Assembly (NCBI GenBank): GCA_029962745.1
Contig: CM057153.1
Span: forward strand, 12,857,241-12,921,240
DNA from: Echinometra lucunter
Lineage: Eukaryota; Echinodermata; Echinoidea; Camarodonta; Echinometridae
DNA: 64,000 nt
Reading direction: 5' to 3'
Positions within the stretch are counted from its first letter, which is position 1. Each line of letters opens with the position of its first letter. The translations under genes were made by a program, and so were the position numbers. Below the pieces are notes generated by a model. That model saw only the letters and a program-made list of their open reading frames with translations, made no database searches and was not told the origin of the DNA. Of the stretch, positions 24,373 through 37,276 are shown piece after piece.

Positions 24373-24528
24373 AATTCGACCCACAGCCTCGTAAATTCAT
24401 GCTCCACTCTGGGAAAAATTTTGCTGGCTAAAAACAACTAGGTGCGCAGTAAAAGTAAGTTTTTACCGCAGACTTGTAGTGTCAGTGAGAGTAGCAGTAG
24501 GCCTAGGCTACAGTCCCACAGCCTCACA

Positions 24529-25659
24529 ATGGCGTGTGCTATGCCCAAAGTACCCAAGCAATGGTGCTTGAGCAAGGTAGAAACTATCACCTCATTCGAG
24601 AGTTGGAGACAGAATCTCCTTTATACTCTTAATCTAGATCCTCACTTTGCCCCTTTCTTGAACGATGCAGTCACTTGGGGCAAAAAGACAAAATCAAATC
24701 CTACACGAGGTTTTGCAGATGACCCTACCTCTTTCCCTTCAGAGTCGCGTAAAACTGCCCAACAAAAAGCTAACCTCTTAGACCTAATGCTTGGCCAGAT
24801 AGCCAATTTCTGCCCTGTGATTGCCAGAAACTCTATAGTGCGTAATTCCACCTCACTAAATGACATCTGGTCAACAATAAGGCTTCACTATGGCTTCCAG
24901 TCTACAGGTGCCCATTTCCTTGATTTTTGTGACATTAAGTTCCAGTCAGATGAAAGGCCTGAAGATTTGTATCAGAGAATTCTTGCCTTTGTAGAGGATA
25001 ATCTTTTGACATCTGGTGGGGGAATCACCCACCATGGTGATCCCATTCTTGAGGATGAAGATCTCACACCCACTATCGAGAATTTTATCGTGTTGCAGTG
25101 GCTTTACTTATTGCACCCTGACCTTCCCAAGGTAGTTAAACAGCGGTATGGCACAGAGCTCCGGTCACGTACCCTTGCCTCTCTCAAGCCTGAGATTTCC
25201 CAAGCCCTCACAAGTCTGCTAGAGTCAGTCGAATGTTCTAGAGCCATGCGTACGGCTGCCTTTCCACCTCGTGGTCGTAACCAGGCCACGCCCCGCCGTA
25301 CCCAGTCCCAAACTCCAACTAAGTTTCGCTCTAAGCCTACCAAGTCGTGCCCTCTCTGTCTTCAGTCTGGCCGTCCCAGTAGTCATTTTTTGAGTGTGTG
25401 TCCCTACCTCCCAGAATCTGATAGACAATACATGGCCAAGGCCCGGCAGGTTGCCAAGATTTTTGACAGTGAGGGAAGCCCTCCAGATGACCTTGACCCA
25501 GAAGAATCTCATGTCCAGTCTGATTCTTGCTCTGATCATAGCCTTGGGGATTCTTCCTCAACATTGCGTGTCCAGGTGCGTCAGTCTCCATATTTTGATG
25601 CATTCTACAATCATCATGCTGTCCGCATCACGGTCGATGTGGTGCCACTGGGAATATGA
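24529..25659 (+). CDS. Gag-like protein of the retrotransposon
   Basis: About 376 residues from the first ATG at 24529 (the frame is open from 24442). An alpha-helical capsid-like region ([13 protein letters not shown], then a [12 protein letters not shown] segment) is followed by an Arg/Pro-rich stretch. A nucleocapsid-type zinc knuckle comes next, with Cys and His in CX2CX8HX4C order at about 25348-25403. It would form the particle that packages the element RNA. The frame ends TGA at 25657-25659 just after the first residues of the protease (ITVDV). The stop comes from a change of frame and not from a normal gag end. Confidence 0.8.
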   Translation: MACAMPKVPKQWCLSKVETITSFESWRQNLLYTLNLDPHFAPFLNDAVTWGKKTKSNPTRGFADDPTSFPSESRKTAQQKANLLDLMLGQIANFCPVIARNSIVRNSTSLNDIWSTIRLHYGFQSTGAHFLDFCDIKFQSDERPEDLYQRILAFVEDNLLTSGGGITHHGDPILEDEDLTPTIENFIVLQWLYLLHPDLPKVVKQRYGTELRSRTLASLKPEISQALTSLLESVECSRAMRTAAFPPRGRNQATPRRTQSQTPTKFRSKPTKSCPLCLQSGRPSSHFLSVCPYLPESDRQYMAKARQVAKIFDSEGSPPDDLDPEESHVQSDSCSDHSLGDSSSTLRVQVRQSPYFDAFYNHHAVRITVDVVPLGI

Positions 25660-28600
25660 TGCGTGCCTCTACGGCTTATGCTCTAGGTTGTACTGTGACC
25701 CCAACCTCCCAATCGGCTCACCAGGCTGACGGCTCGTCCCCTTTAGTGGTCATTGGTGAAACCCACCTTTCTTTTTGTCGTGACAGCCATGTATTTCATT
25801 TTGAGGGATTGGTCATCGAGAATCTTGATGTTGATGTTCTGGCTGGCACGCCTTTTATGGAGCGGAATGATGTGGCTATCCGGCCAGCTAAGCGGCAGAT
25901 TACTTTGGCCGATGGCACTGTATATGCATATGGTTCCCAGGGTAAGCCTAAGGCTGGTCATGTTGTGCGTCGTGCTCATGTTCTCCGCGCCCCACCTCAA
26001 ACGACCACCCTCTGGCCAGGGGAGTTCCTTGAGCTTTCCCTCCCTCTAGAATTTGCCGATGATGAGGCCCTGGTCTTGGAACCTCGTACCGCTTCCCCGC
26101 CCACACCCACTCTGACGGAATTTTGCCCTGTCCCCCGCGTAGTCTCAAGCATAGCGGGTAGGATCCGCATTCCCAATCTTTCTGAGGCCCCCTGCATTAT
26201 CCGCCGCAATGAGCATTTGTGTCAGGTTAGCCCCATGTTTGTGCAGGAAGGTGTTCAGGTTAACCCCCCCTCCTCAGTGCATGATACTGTTCCTTGTATG
26301 TCACCTCAGGGGCACAAACCTTCCCGGTCTTCTGAGTCTGTGGTTTTGGATCCTGATGGGATCCTTTCCCCTCAGGTTAAGAGTGAGTTTCAGTCTCTTC
26401 ATGCTGAGTATGATGGTGTGTTTAGCCCCTCATTCAAGGGTTACAATGGCGCTTCTGGCCCATTCCAGGCCGTTGTGAACATGGGTCCAGTCCAACCACC
26501 ACAACGCAGGGGCCGTCTTCCCTTATATTCCCATGACAAGCTAGTTGAATTACAGGACAAGTTTGATGATCTTGAAAGGCTTGGCGTGTTTGCACGCCCC
26601 GAGGATGTTGGCGTTACTGCTGAGTATGTTAACCCATCGTTTCTTGTCAGAAAGCCTAATGGCGGGTCCCGTTTGGTCACTGCCTTTGCTGATGTTGGCC
26701 GCTACTCCAAGCCACAACCCTCAGTTCTCCCGGATGTTGATTCCACTCTGCGAAAGATAGGACAGTGGAGGTATATAATTGCATCTGACCTTGCTAGTGC
26801 CTTTTACCAAATACCTCTTTCGCGTGAGTCAATGAAGTACTGCGGTGTTGCTACACCCTTTCGAGGCATCAGAGTATACACCCGTTGTGCTATGGGTATG
26901 CCTGGTTCTGAGACTGCCTTGGAGGAGTTGATGTGTCGGGTACTTGGTGATTTGTTGGTTGAAGGTGTTGTCGTTAAGCTTGCCGATGATATGTACTGTG
27001 GTGCAGACACCCCACAGGCGTTATTGCAGAATTGGTCTCGAGTATTACAGGCTCTAGCCTCCAATGGCCTCCACCTGTCTCCATCCAAGACTACCGTCTG
27101 TCCAAAGACTACCACAATTCTAGGTTGGGTCTGGTCTGAAGGAACCCTCAAGGCCAGCCCACACAGAGTGACAACATTGTCTTCTTGCTCACCTCCTTCT
27201 ACTGTGAAAGGCATGCGATCTTTCATTGGTGCCTATAAGATGCTTTCCCGTGTGCTCCCTAATTGCGCATCCTACCTCAGCCCCCTTGATAGCTCTATCG
27301 CTGGGTTGAAATCACAGGACCCCATCACATGGACGGATGAGTTACATGACTCTTTCAAGAAAGCTCAGTCTGTCATCAGCTCATCACGAACTGTCACTCT
27401 GCCACGCTCGTCAGATCAGTTGTGGATAGTTACTGATGGTTCTGTCAAGAAACATGGTCTTGGCGCTACCTTGTATATCACAAGGAATGAGAAACCCCTA
27501 GTCGCAGGCTTTTTTAGTGCTAAGCTCCGGGGTCGTCAAGTCACATGGCTCCCCTGTGAGGTAGAAGCTCTGTCTATTGCTGCTGCCACCAAACATTTCA
27601 GCCCGTACATTATCCAATCCCAACACTCTGTTTGCGTTCTTACAGATAGCAAGCCTTGTGTACAGGCGTACGAAAAGCTTTGTCGAGGAGAGTTCTCTGC
27701 TAGCCCCAGAGTTTCCACCTTTTTGTCCACAGTGAGCCGATACCAGGTCTCTGTACGTCATCTAGCAGGCTCGGCTAATGTCCCTTCTGATTTTGCCAGC
27801 AGAAATGCTCCCCCATGCGATACTCCAAAGTGTCAGGTTTGCACCTTTATCTCCCAGATGGAAGACTCGGTTGTCCATCTCACTTCTGTAGAGGATGTTC
27901 TGTCAGGAAAGCGCCGCCTTCCTTTCACCTCCCGCCATGCATGGAGTAAGATCCAATCCGAATGCCCAGCCCTACGTCGCACTCATGCTCATCTTGGGCA
28001 GGGTACTCGTCCATCGAAAAAGCTGACAGATATTCGGGATGTTAAGCACTATCTGCAGGTTGCTACCATTGCTACGGATGGTTTACTGGTTGTAAGACAG
28101 GACCGTGCATTCCTTCCACAGCGGGAGCGCATTATTGTTCCCCGTAAGGCTCTACAGGGAGTCCTTACTGCCCTTCATCTCCAACTGAGTCATCCTACAC
28201 ACCATCAGCTCAAACAGGTGGTTTCCCGGTATTTTTATGCCTTGGATCTTGATGCAGCTATTCAACAGGTGACTGCAGGTTGCCACAGCTGTGTCTCCCT
28301 CCGGAACGTTCCACGTTCTGCCACCCCCAAGTCCACGAGTGACCCCCCGAGCGTAGTAGGTGTGTCCTTTGCTGCAGATGTCGTCAAGCGTGCGCGTCAG
28401 CTCATTTTTGTCCTTAGAGAGACTGTCACATCATATACTGTGAGCACCTTGATATCGGATGAACGCAAGGAGACCCTCTGCAGTGCCCTCCTTCAGCTAT
28501 GCACACCATTAAGGCCCCTTGATGGTCCCCTTGCTGTCGTGCGCACTGACCCCGCTCCAGGTTTTGTGGCCCTTCGGCATGATGAGTCCCTAAGCAGGCA

Positions 28601-29498
28601 GGGTATTGCAATCGAACTTGGCCAAGCCAAAAATGTCAACAAGAACCCTGTTGCTGAGCGAGCTGTACGTGAGCTAGAGGATGAGCTTCTTCGTGATGAT
28701 CCCCTTGGTGGCCCAGTTACCCCCCTCGCTCTTGCTCTCGCCACTACACGCCTCAACAGTCGCCTCCGTGGTGTCGGACTTTCTGCCCGTGAACTATGGA
28801 CCCAGCGTGATCAGTTCACCAGTGAACAGATTCCATTGCATGATATGGATATCATTACAGCTCAGCATGACAGACGACTGTCTAATCATGTGCCTAGCGT
28901 GCAGTCAAAGTCACCCATGCACCCATCTTCCAAGTCTGAGACTGTGATTCACGTTGGTGATCTCGTCTACCTGCGTTCCGAACGGTCAAAGTCTCATGCC
29001 AGACCTCGTTACCTTGTTTGTAGTGTGGAGGACGAGTGGTGCAACGTTCGCAAGTTTGTGGGCAGTCAACTTCGCTCTACCTCGTACCGTGTTCGACGTT
29101 CCGACTGCTTGAAAGTATCCCCGGAGTATCCCTCCTTCTGTCCTCAGCAACACAGAGACCCTGAGAACGATGATGAGTATATTGACTGTCCGGCCAGCAA
29201 TGTCCGTTTGCCTCTCTCTACACCAGGAGACGACTTTGGACCCATCCCAGCAGATGACCCTGCATACTCAGCAGATGCCTCTGATGTCCCCATCGTGCCC
29301 GATGTCCCCCCTCCCCCTCCACGTCCCCCTGACATTCCCCAAGAACTGTCTACCCCCGAAGATGTTCATCCCCCCTTAGACCCTGAACATTCTACTAGCT
29401 CTGGGCCCCCTCCTTCCCCCACACCCCCAAGTAGCAGACGTTATCCAGTACGCCGTCGTCATACCCCTCCATATTTACAAGATTATGTCTGCGATTAA
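25656..29498 (+). CDS. Pol polyprotein: protease, RT, RNase H, integrase
   Basis: 1,280 codons without a stop, in the -1 frame relative to gag. Residue positions are counted from 25656. The protease remainder has ILAGTPF-like [15 protein letters not shown] near 66. RT covers about 280-500, with [13 protein letters not shown] and the catalytic box LADDMY near 442, where most relatives have Y/F-x-DD. RNase H has D (TDGS, near 592), E (CEVEAL) and D (LTDSK). Integrase has a HHCC zinc finger from about 841 (HPTHHQLK and CHSC) and a D,D,E triad near 907 (AADVV), 964 (RTDPAP) and 1000 (VAERAV). A Pro-rich C-terminus follows. It copies element RNA and inserts the DNA. All enzymatic boxes look intact; only the junction with gag is broken. 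Confidence 0.85.
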   Translation: MMRASTAYALGCTVTPTSQSAHQADGSSPLVVIGETHLSFCRDSHVFHFEGLVIENLDVDVLAGTPFMERNDVAIRPAKRQITLADGTVYAYGSQGKPKAGHVVRRAHVLRAPPQTTTLWPGEFLELSLPLEFADDEALVLEPRTASPPTPTLTEFCPVPRVVSSIAGRIRIPNLSEAPCIIRRNEHLCQVSPMFVQEGVQVNPPSSVHDTVPCMSPQGHKPSRSSESVVLDPDGILSPQVKSEFQSLHAEYDGVFSPSFKGYNGASGPFQAVVNMGPVQPPQRRGRLPLYSHDKLVELQDKFDDLERLGVFARPEDVGVTAEYVNPSFLVRKPNGGSRLVTAFADVGRYSKPQPSVLPDVDSTLRKIGQWRYIIASDLASAFYQIPLSRESMKYCGVATPFRGIRVYTRCAMGMPGSETALEELMCRVLGDLLVEGVVVKLADDMYCGADTPQALLQNWSRVLQALASNGLHLSPSKTTVCPKTTTILGWVWSEGTLKASPHRVTTLSSCSPPSTVKGMRSFIGAYKMLSRVLPNCASYLSPLDSSIAGLKSQDPITWTDELHDSFKKAQSVISSSRTVTLPRSSDQLWIVTDGSVKKHGLGATLYITRNEKPLVAGFFSAKLRGRQVTWLPCEVEALSIAAATKHFSPYIIQSQHSVCVLTDSKPCVQAYEKLCRGEFSASPRVSTFLSTVSRYQVSVRHLAGSANVPSDFASRNAPPCDTPKCQVCTFISQMEDSVVHLTSVEDVLSGKRRLPFTSRHAWSKIQSECPALRRTHAHLGQGTRPSKKLTDIRDVKHYLQVATIATDGLLVVRQDRAFLPQRERIIVPRKALQGVLTALHLQLSHPTHHQLKQVVSRYFYALDLDAAIQQVTAGCHSCVSLRNVPRSATPKSTSDPPSVVGVSFAADVVKRARQLIFVLRETVTSYTVSTLISDERKETLCSALLQLCTPLRPLDGPLAVVRTDPAPGFVALRHDESLSRQGIAIELGQAKNVNKNPVAERAVRELEDELLRDDPLGGPVTPLALALATTRLNSRLRGVGLSARELWTQRDQFTSEQIPLHDMDIITAQHDRRLSNHVPSVQSKSPMHPSSKSETVIHVGDLVYLRSERSKSHARPRYLVCSVEDEWCNVRKFVGSQLRSTSYRVRRSDCLKVSPEYPSFCPQQHRDPENDDEYIDCPASNVRLPLSTPGDDFGPIPADDPAYSADASDVPIVPDVPPPPPRPPDIPQELSTPEDVHPPLDPEHSTSSGPPPSPTPPSSRRYPVRRRHTPPYLQDYVCD

Positions 29499-30422
29499 TT
29501 CTACCCTCTTGTGGTTGTGTATCCCCCCCCCCCCCTCCCTGCTGCCGGACTTCCTCCCAACTTTTTTTATTGCCTTTGCTATATATTATCTCACCTCAGC
29601 CTGATAGACTGTCAGTTGTAAGAGACTCAGATTATTTGCAGCCTTTATCTCTCCTTTAGATTGTTGTTACTCCTATATTGCCAGTGTTTGTGCTTTTTTG
29701 TAATGTTTCATATTATCCTACATGTATATGTCTTTATGATTATATGATTATCGCTGTATTTCACTTGTGTGTCCCCTATCATGCTCCTGACTGCATCTTA
29801 GATGCGTCCTTTCATCCGGGCATTGAATTATATTTTGGGATTAACATGTCACACAAAAATTCCCCTTTTACTGTGTCCATAAGGTGTTTCTTTTTTGTTT
29901 GGGTTTTGGGTTGCCATTGTTCTCAACATTCCCGTGTATATTTTTATCCGTTTATATTTTGGTGGGCAAGTCACATTATATAAAGCTGTGATTCAGTGCC
30001 TGTTTGTTTCCTTTATTCGTTTTTTTTCTGTATGTCAGCGATTGCAGGTCGTTTTCTTGCTGGATTATATGTTTGATAGTGTTTTTGTCATAATTTCAGG
30101 AGGATGAGTATAATGTTAAGAGTTTAATTTTAAGCAAGTTATCATAGGTCTGTAGTTTGCCTTAGATGTCTGTGAAGGCTGTTTTTAAAATTTTCTAGCT
30201 GTTTTACTCCCTAGTCATTAGGGTTGTTTAAGTGTTTATTTATTAGTGTGCTAAGTACAACGCTTAGTCAGTGTTAAGGTTTTTTTTGTTTGTTTCCTGA
30301 TATATATAATGTTTTCACCTAGCATGATATTTTCTGTAGTAACTAAATGTAGTTTATTCCTTTTCTTATACTTAAACACCTCATGAAAGTTTTGCCTATT
30401 TGTTTGATATACACCTATATGT

Positions 30423-30441
30423 AAAAAGGAAGAAAAGAAAG
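30423..30441 (+). other. Polypurine tract
   Basis: AAAAAGGAAGAAAAGAAAG lies directly before the 3' LTR, the place and composition of a plus-strand primer. Confidence 0.7.
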
Positions 30442-30601
30442 TGATTACTCCAGTTAATTACTTGTTAAATGTTACCAGGAATGACAACGCCATCTATGGT
30501 GAATTGTATACACAACTCTGTCTTGCAGCCTCTCTGCTATTCAATAATAAACTACGTTAAACCCACTACGTTTGCACCTCATTGTTTTTCCTTTAATTGC
30601 G
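30442..30601 (+). repeat. 3' LTR
   Basis: Starts TGATTACTCC after the polypurine tract and ends TTAATTGCG. Poly(A) signal AATAAA at 30546-30551. Repeated again at 35497-35656 within the tandem duplication. Confidence 0.75.
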
Positions 30602-32220
30602 CTATACTGTTGTAATCATCTTATGATAATTCATGTTATTTCATCGGTATTTTTCAGATGATGGCTATATCATGCATATATTTGACTATCATCATGATTA
30701 TTGCAGAGTATTCATTTATTTATTGGAAGTAGAAGTATTTTTAAACAGATATATTAGCTCATTTCTATTAGGCAGAATTATACGAGGTTATTATTAGAGT
30801 CTCTCTCTCTCTCTCTCTCTCACTCATTTTCTTTGTGCTTTTTCTCTCTATCTTTCTCACTCACTCGCCCTCTCTTCCTCTTTCTTTTCCCCTCTCTTTG
30901 TCTCCCTTTCTCTACCTCTGTTTCTTTCCTTCTTTCTCTTCATAAATACTTCTCCTATATCATGTATATGTCAACTACCTTCCATTTCCTCTTTTTCTTG
31001 CCCCCCCCCGTCTCTCTCTCTCTCTCTGTCTCTCTGTCATTTTGTATTCACTTGCACAGTACTGAAAAATATAGATATAGCAGGTGGAGTCGTCAGTAAA
31101 AATGTTGTGAAATGTGTTACGATTTCATGTTTGTAATTTAAAGGTGTAACTTTTTTTTTTTGCTTTTTGTTCATCTAATCATGTGAAATGTTGGAGTTAG
31201 TGGCACCATCCCTTGTACAGTGATGTATTGAAATGTGCCGACAGGGTCTTTGTGAAAATAATTTGCTGACAGAGCGACTCGATATAACCTATGTTATACT
31301 CAATCTCTCCCGCGCCCTAGAAAATCAAATAAGAAATCTGTGTTTTATTTGCCATTTTTTGCGTTTGATTTTCTTTTCTTTCTTTTAATAACTTTATAGC
31401 GAAATTTTTGTTTCATCCTGCCGGATAATGTAAGTGCCCTTTTCACATTTTAAGACAGATTTCCTTTCACGAGTGCCTGATACCCATCTCTATGGTGCTT
31501 TCATTATAAATGTTTTATGAAGCAGTTTAACCAGTAACTGGCAGCAGTTTGTCGTTTACAACTGATTCCATTTTTCAGCATGGGTTCTATTTTGATTACG
31601 TAAGCAGGATCTGACAAAAATAAGACCAAAGTGTCCTGTTCATAGTGCAGTTTGCTGTAGTTTTATTTTCTTTAATTATTTACTTTTTTGACGGTTCAGT
31701 ATGAAATTTATACAGTTCGATGTGAATGTGATCTTGAAATTTGTGCTATGCTGTTTTGCAAGGCTATCACTATCACACAAATAAATAGATACCCAAATGT
31801 TGCTTTATTATGTTTGTACTTTTGTGACTCTTTTGCGGTGACTGTTATTTGTGGTGTCTCAGTACAACGTGTGAGCTTCGACTATCAGTTGATTTTTTTA
31901 AATATATATTTTGTTTAAATAAAGCTCCTGCCATATTTAAACAAAGGCTTCCGCTAAAATTTTGCTCTTTACCCCTCCCCAATATACACAAATTTTCATT
32001 TACTAATAGTGTCTCCCTCTCTTTTGAATTGGAAATGGACTCTTGCGGAAAAAAATGACTCGGATGAAAGCAGGAAAAATCGGAGAAACATATTAATGGG
32101 ATAAATCAGAGAATAGGGAAATTGTGATTTTGTTTAAGGATGGAAGAACTGATGTGGCGATCCTCGCGGTCAAACTGTATGATAAGATACATGGAGAACG
32201 TTTTTTTTCGTTTTTAGTAC
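30602..32220. other. Non-element flanking DNA in duplication unit 1
   Basis: CT-rich microsatellites near 30803-30822 and 31011-31038 and an AATAAA at 31918-31923. No coding exon recognised. The same sequence recurs at 35657-37276. Confidence 0.55.
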
Positions 32221-34554
32221 AGAGTGACAACATTGTCTTCTTGCTCACCTCCTTCTACTGTGAAAGGCATGCGATCTTTCATTGGTGCCTATAAGATGCT
32301 TTCCCGTGTGCTCCCTAATTGCGCATCCTACCTCAGCCCCCTTGATAGCTCTATCGCTGGGTTGAAATCACAGGACCCCATCACATGGACGGATGAGTTA
32401 CATGACTCTTTCAAGAAAGCTCAGTCTGTCATCAGCTCATCACGAACTGTCACTCTGCCACGCTCGTCAGATCAGTTGTGGATAGTTACTGATGGTTCTG
32501 TCAAGAAACATGGTCTTGGCGCTACCTTGTATATCACAAGGAATGAGAAACCCCTAGTCGCAGGCTTTTTTAGTGCTAAGCTCCGGGGTCGTCAAGTCAC
32601 ATGGCTCCCCTGTGAGGTAGAAGCTCTGTCTATTGCTGCTGCCACCAAACATTTCAGCCCGTACATTATCCAATCCCAACACTCTGTTTGCGTTCTTACA
32701 GATAGCAAGCCTTGTGTACAGGCGTACGAAAAGCTTTGTCGAGGAGAGTTCTCTGCTAGCCCCAGAGTTTCCACCTTTTTGTCCACAGTGAGCCGATACC
32801 AGGTCTCTGTACGTCATCTAGCAGGCTCGGCTAATGTCCCTTCTGATTTTGCCAGCAGAAATGCTCCCCCATGCGATACTCCAAAGTGTCAGGTTTGCAC
32901 CTTTATCTCCCAGATGGAAGACTCGGTTGTCCATCTCACTTCTGTAGAGGATGTTCTGTCAGGAAAGCGCCGCCTTCCTTTCACCTCCCGCCATGCATGG
33001 AGTAAGATCCAATCCGAATGCCCAGCCCTACGTCGCACTCATGCTCATCTTGGGCAGGGTACTCGTCCATCGAAAAAGCTGACAGATATTCGGGATGTTA
33101 AGCACTATCTGCAGGTTGCTACCATTGCTACGGATGGTTTACTGGTTGTAAGACAGGACCGTGCATTCCTTCCACAGCGGGAGCGCATTATTGTTCCCCG
33201 TAAGGCTCTACAGGGAGTCCTTACTGCCCTTCATCTCCAACTGAGTCATCCTACACACCATCAGCTCAAACAGGTGGTTTCCCGGTATTTTTATGCCTTG
33301 GATCTTGATGCAGCTATTCAACAGGTGACTGCAGGTTGCCACAGCTGTGTCTCCCTCCGGAACGTTCCACGTTCTGCCACCCCCAAGTCCACGAGTGACC
33401 CCCCGAGCGTAGTAGGTGTGTCCTTTGCTGCAGATGTCGTCAAGCGTGCGCGTCAGCTCATTTTTGTCCTTAGAGAGACTGTCACATCATATACTGTGAG
33501 CACCTTGATATCGGATGAACGCAAGGAGACCCTCTGCAGTGCCCTCCTTCAGCTATGCACACCATTAAGGCCCCTTGATGGTCCCCTTGCTGTCGTGCGC
33601 ACTGACCCCGCTCCAGGTTTTGTGGCCCTTCGGCATGATGAGTCCCTAAGCAGGCAGGGTATTGCAATCGAACTTGGCCAAGCCAAAAATGTCAACAAGA
33701 ACCCTGTTGCTGAGCGAGCTGTACGTGAGCTAGAGGATGAGCTTCTTCGTGATGATCCCCTTGGTGGCCCAGTTACCCCCCTCGCTCTTGCTCTCGCCAC
33801 TACACGCCTCAACAGTCGCCTCCGTGGTGTCGGACTTTCTGCCCGTGAACTATGGACCCAGCGTGATCAGTTCACCAGTGAACAGATTCCATTGCATGAT
33901 ATGGATATCATTACAGCTCAGCATGACAGACGACTGTCTAATCATGTGCCTAGCGTGCAGTCAAAGTCACCCATGCACCCATCTTCCAAGTCTGAGACTG
34001 TGATTCACGTTGGTGATCTCGTCTACCTGCGTTCCGAACGGTCAAAGTCTCATGCCAGACCTCGTTACCTTGTTTGTAGTGTGGAGGACGAGTGGTGCAA
34101 CGTTCGCAAGTTTGTGGGCAGTCAACTTCGCTCTACCTCGTACCGTGTTCGACGTTCCGACTGCTTGAAAGTATCCCCGGAGTATCCCTCCTTCTGTCCT
34201 CAGCAACACAGAGACCCTGAGAACGATGATGAGTATATTGACTGTCCGGCCAGCAATGTCCGTTTGCCTCTCTCTACACCAGGAGACGACTTTGGACCCA
34301 TCCCAGCAGATGACCCTGCATACTCAGCAGATGCCTCTGATGTCCCCATCGTGCCCGATGTCCCCCCTCCCCCTCCACGTCCCCCTGACATTCCCCAAGA
34401 ACTGTCTACCCCCGAAGATGTTCATCCCCCCTTAGACCCTGAACATTCTACTAGCTCTGGGCCCCCTCCTTCCCCCACACCCCCAAGTAGCAGACGTTAT
34501 CCAGTACGCCGTCGTCATACCCCTCCATATTTACAAGATTATGTCTGCGATTAA
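32221..34554 (+). pseudogene. Second copy of the 3' half of pol
   Basis: Identical to codons from about 503 of the pol frame to its stop. It starts after the RT catalytic box and retains the whole RNase H and integrase regions and the Pro-rich end. It lacks gag, protease, most of RT and any 5' LTR. The open frame begins by chance at the duplication joint; there is no start codon context. Confidence 0.9.
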
Positions 34555-35496
34555 TTCTACCCTCTTGTGGTTGTGTATCCCCCCCCCCCCTCCCTGCTGC
34601 CGGACTTCTTCCCAACTTTTTTTATTGCCTTTGCTATATATTATCTCACCTCAGCCTGATAGACTGTCAGTTGTAAGAGACTCAGATTATTTGCAGCCTT
34701 TATCTCTCCTTTAGATTGTTGTTACCCCTATATTGCCAGTGTTTGTGCTTTTTTGTAATGTTTCATATTATCCTACATGTATATGTCTTTATGATTATAT
34801 GATTATCGCTGTATTTCACTTGTGTGTCCCCTATCATGCTCCTGACTGCATCTTAGATGCGTCCTTTCATCCGGGCATTGAATTATATTTTGGGATTAAC
34901 ATGTCACACAAAAATTCCCCTTTTACTGTGTCCATAAGGTGTTTCTTTTTTGTTTGGGTTTGGGTTGCCATTGTTCTCAACATTCCCGTGTATATTTTTA
35001 TCCGTTTATATTTTGGTGGGCAAGTCACATTATATAAAGCTGTGATTCAGTGCCTGTTTGTTTCCTTTATTCGTTTTTTTTCTGTATGTCAGCGATTGCA
35101 GGTCGTTTTCTTGCTGGATTATATGTTTGATAGTGTTTTTGTCATAATTTCAGGAGGATGAGTATAATGTTAAGAGTTTAATTTTTAAGCAAGTTATCAT
35201 AGGTCTGTAGTTTGCCTTAGATGTCTGTGAAGGCTGTTTTTAAAATTTTCTAGCTGTTTTACTCCCTAGTCATTAGGGTTGTTTAAGTGTTTATTTATTA
35301 GTGTGCTAAGTACAACGCTTAGTCAGTGTTAAGGTTTTTTTTGTTTGTTTCCTGATATATATAATGTTTTCACCTAGCATGATATTTTCTGTAGTAACTA
35401 AATGTAGTTTATTCCTTTTCTTATACTTAAACACCTCATGAAAGTTTTGCCTATTTGTTTGATATACACCTATATGTAAAAAGGAAGAAAAGAAAG

Positions 35497-35656
35497 TGAT
35501 TACTCCAGTTAATTACTTGTTAAATGTTACCAGGAATGACAACGCCATCTATGGTGAATTGTATACACAACTCTGTCTTGCAGCCTCTCTGCTATTCAAT
35601 AATAAACTACGTTAAACCCACTACGTTTGCACCTCATTGTTTTTCCTTTAATTGCG
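35497..35656 (+). repeat. Duplicated 3' LTR copy
   Basis: Same sequence as 30442-30601, carried by the tandem duplication, preceded by the same polypurine tract. Confidence 0.85.
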
Positions 35657-37276
35657 CTATACTGTTGTAATCATCTTATGATAATTCATGTTATTTCATC
35701 GGTATTTTTCAGATGATGGCTATATCATGCATATATTTGACTATCATCATGATTATTGCAGAGTATTCATTTATTTATTGGAAGTAGAAGTATTTTTAAA
35801 CAGATATATTAGCTCATTTCTATTAGGCAGAATTATACGAGGTTATTATTAGAGTCTCTCTCTCTCTCTCTCTCTCACTCATTTTCTTTGTGCTTTTTCT
35901 CTCTATCTTTCTCACTCACTCGCCCTCTCTTCCTCTTTCTTTTCCCCTCTCTTTGTCTCCCTTTCTCTACCTCTGTTTCTTTCCTTCTTTCTCTTCATAA
36001 ATACTTCTCCTATATCATGTATATGTCAACTACCTTCCATTTCCTCTTTTTCTTGCCCCCCCCCCCGTCTCTCTCTCTCTCTCTGTCTCTCTGTCATTTT
36101 GTATTCACTTGCACAGTACTGAAAAATATAGATATAGCAGGTGGAGTCGTCAGTAAAAATGTTGTGAAATGTGTTACGATTTCATGTTTGTAATTTAAAG
36201 GTGTAACTTTTTTTTTTTGCTTTTTGTTCATCTAATCATGTGAAATGTTGGAGTTAGTGGCACCATCCCTTGTACAGTGATGTATTGAAATGTGCCGACA
36301 GGGTCTTTGTGAAAATAATTTGCTGACAGAGCGACTCGATATAACCTATGTTATACTCAATCTCTCCCGCGCCCTAGAAAATCAAATAAGAAATCTGTGT
36401 TTTATTTGCCATTTTTTGCGTTTGATTTTCTTTTCTTTCTTTTAATAACTTTATAGCGAAATTTTTGTTTCATCCTGCCGGATAATGTAAGTGCCCTTTT
36501 CACATTTTAAGACAGATTTCCTTTCACGAGTGCCTGATACCCATCTCTATGGTGCTTTCATTATAAATGTTTTATGAAGCAGTTTAACCAGTAACTGGCA
36601 GCAGTTTGTCGTTTACAACTGATTCCATTTTTCAGCATGGGTTCTATTTTGATTACGTAAGCAGGATCTGACAAAAATAAGACCAAAGTGTCCTGTTCAT
36701 AGTGCAGTTTGCTGTAGTTTTATTTTCTTTAATTATTTACTTTTTTGACGGTTCAGTATGAAATTTATACAGTTCGATGTGAATGTGATCTTGAAATTTG
36801 TGCTATGCTGTTTTGCAAGGCTATCACTATCACACAAATAAATAGATACCCAAATGTTGCTTTATTATGTTTGTACTTTTGTGACTCTTTTGCGGTGACT
36901 GTTATTTGTGGTGTCTCAGTACAACGTGTGAGCTTCGACTATCAGTTGATTTTTTTAAATATATATTTTGTTTAAATAAAGCTCCTGCCATATTTAAACA
37001 AAGGCTTCCGCTAAAATTTTGCTCTTTACCCCTCCCCAATATACACAAATTTTCATTTACTAATAGTGTCTCCCTCTCTTTTGAATTGGAAATGGACTCT
37101 TGCGGAAAAAATGACTCGGATGAAAGCAGGAAAAATCGGAGAAACATATTAATGGGATAAATCAGAGAATAGGGAAATTGTGATTTTGTTTAAGGATGGA
37201 AGAACTGATGTGGCGATCCTCGCGGTCAAACTGTATGATAAGATACATGGAGAACGTTCCTTTTCGTTCTTAGTAC

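Larger units (their letters stand above)
24191..30601 (+). mobile_element. LTR retrotransposon, Ty3/gypsy-like, nearly intact
   Basis: Contains, in order, 5' LTR (24191-24357), PBS at once (24358), gag (24529-25659), pol with protease, RT, RNase H and integrase (to 29498), an untranslated stretch of about 0.9 kb, a polypurine tract (30423-30441) and 3' LTR (30442-30601). Integrase after RNase H excludes Ty1/copia order; Ty3/gypsy is the best fit, with BEL/Pao less likely. The LTRs are short (about 160 bp) and identical from the shared CCAGTTAATTAC onward, but differ over the first 10-15 bp. No clear target duplication was found. It stands in the same orientation as gene 2, about 1.1 kb past its stop codon. 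Confidence 0.85.
27165..37276 (+). repeat. Tandem duplication, two ~5,056-bp units
   Basis: Unit 1 is 27165-32220 and unit 2 is 32221-37276. Each holds the RNase H/integrase half of pol, the 3' UTR, the 3' LTR and about 1.6 kb of flanking DNA. The two 776-residue pol translations are identical. Only scattered differences are visible in non-coding parts: C, T and A run lengths, single substitutions such as CTTCCTCCC/CTTCTTCCC, and three changes in the last 20 bp. The joint reads TTTTTAGTAC/AGAGTGAC, and the sequence before unit 1 ends CACAC, so only about 2 bp are shared at the breakpoints. The boundaries do not coincide with the retroelement, so this is not a second insertion. Confidence 0.92.

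Noticed and set aside
29678..30107. Open frames after pol as an envelope-like gene
   Set aside because: Short, AT-biased and broken by a one-base difference between the two duplication units; no signal peptide, cleavage site or fusion features.
32224..34554. A separate retrotransposon insertion
   Set aside because: The copy shares flanking DNA beyond the LTR with the first unit and has no 5' LTR, so it is part of a tandem duplication.
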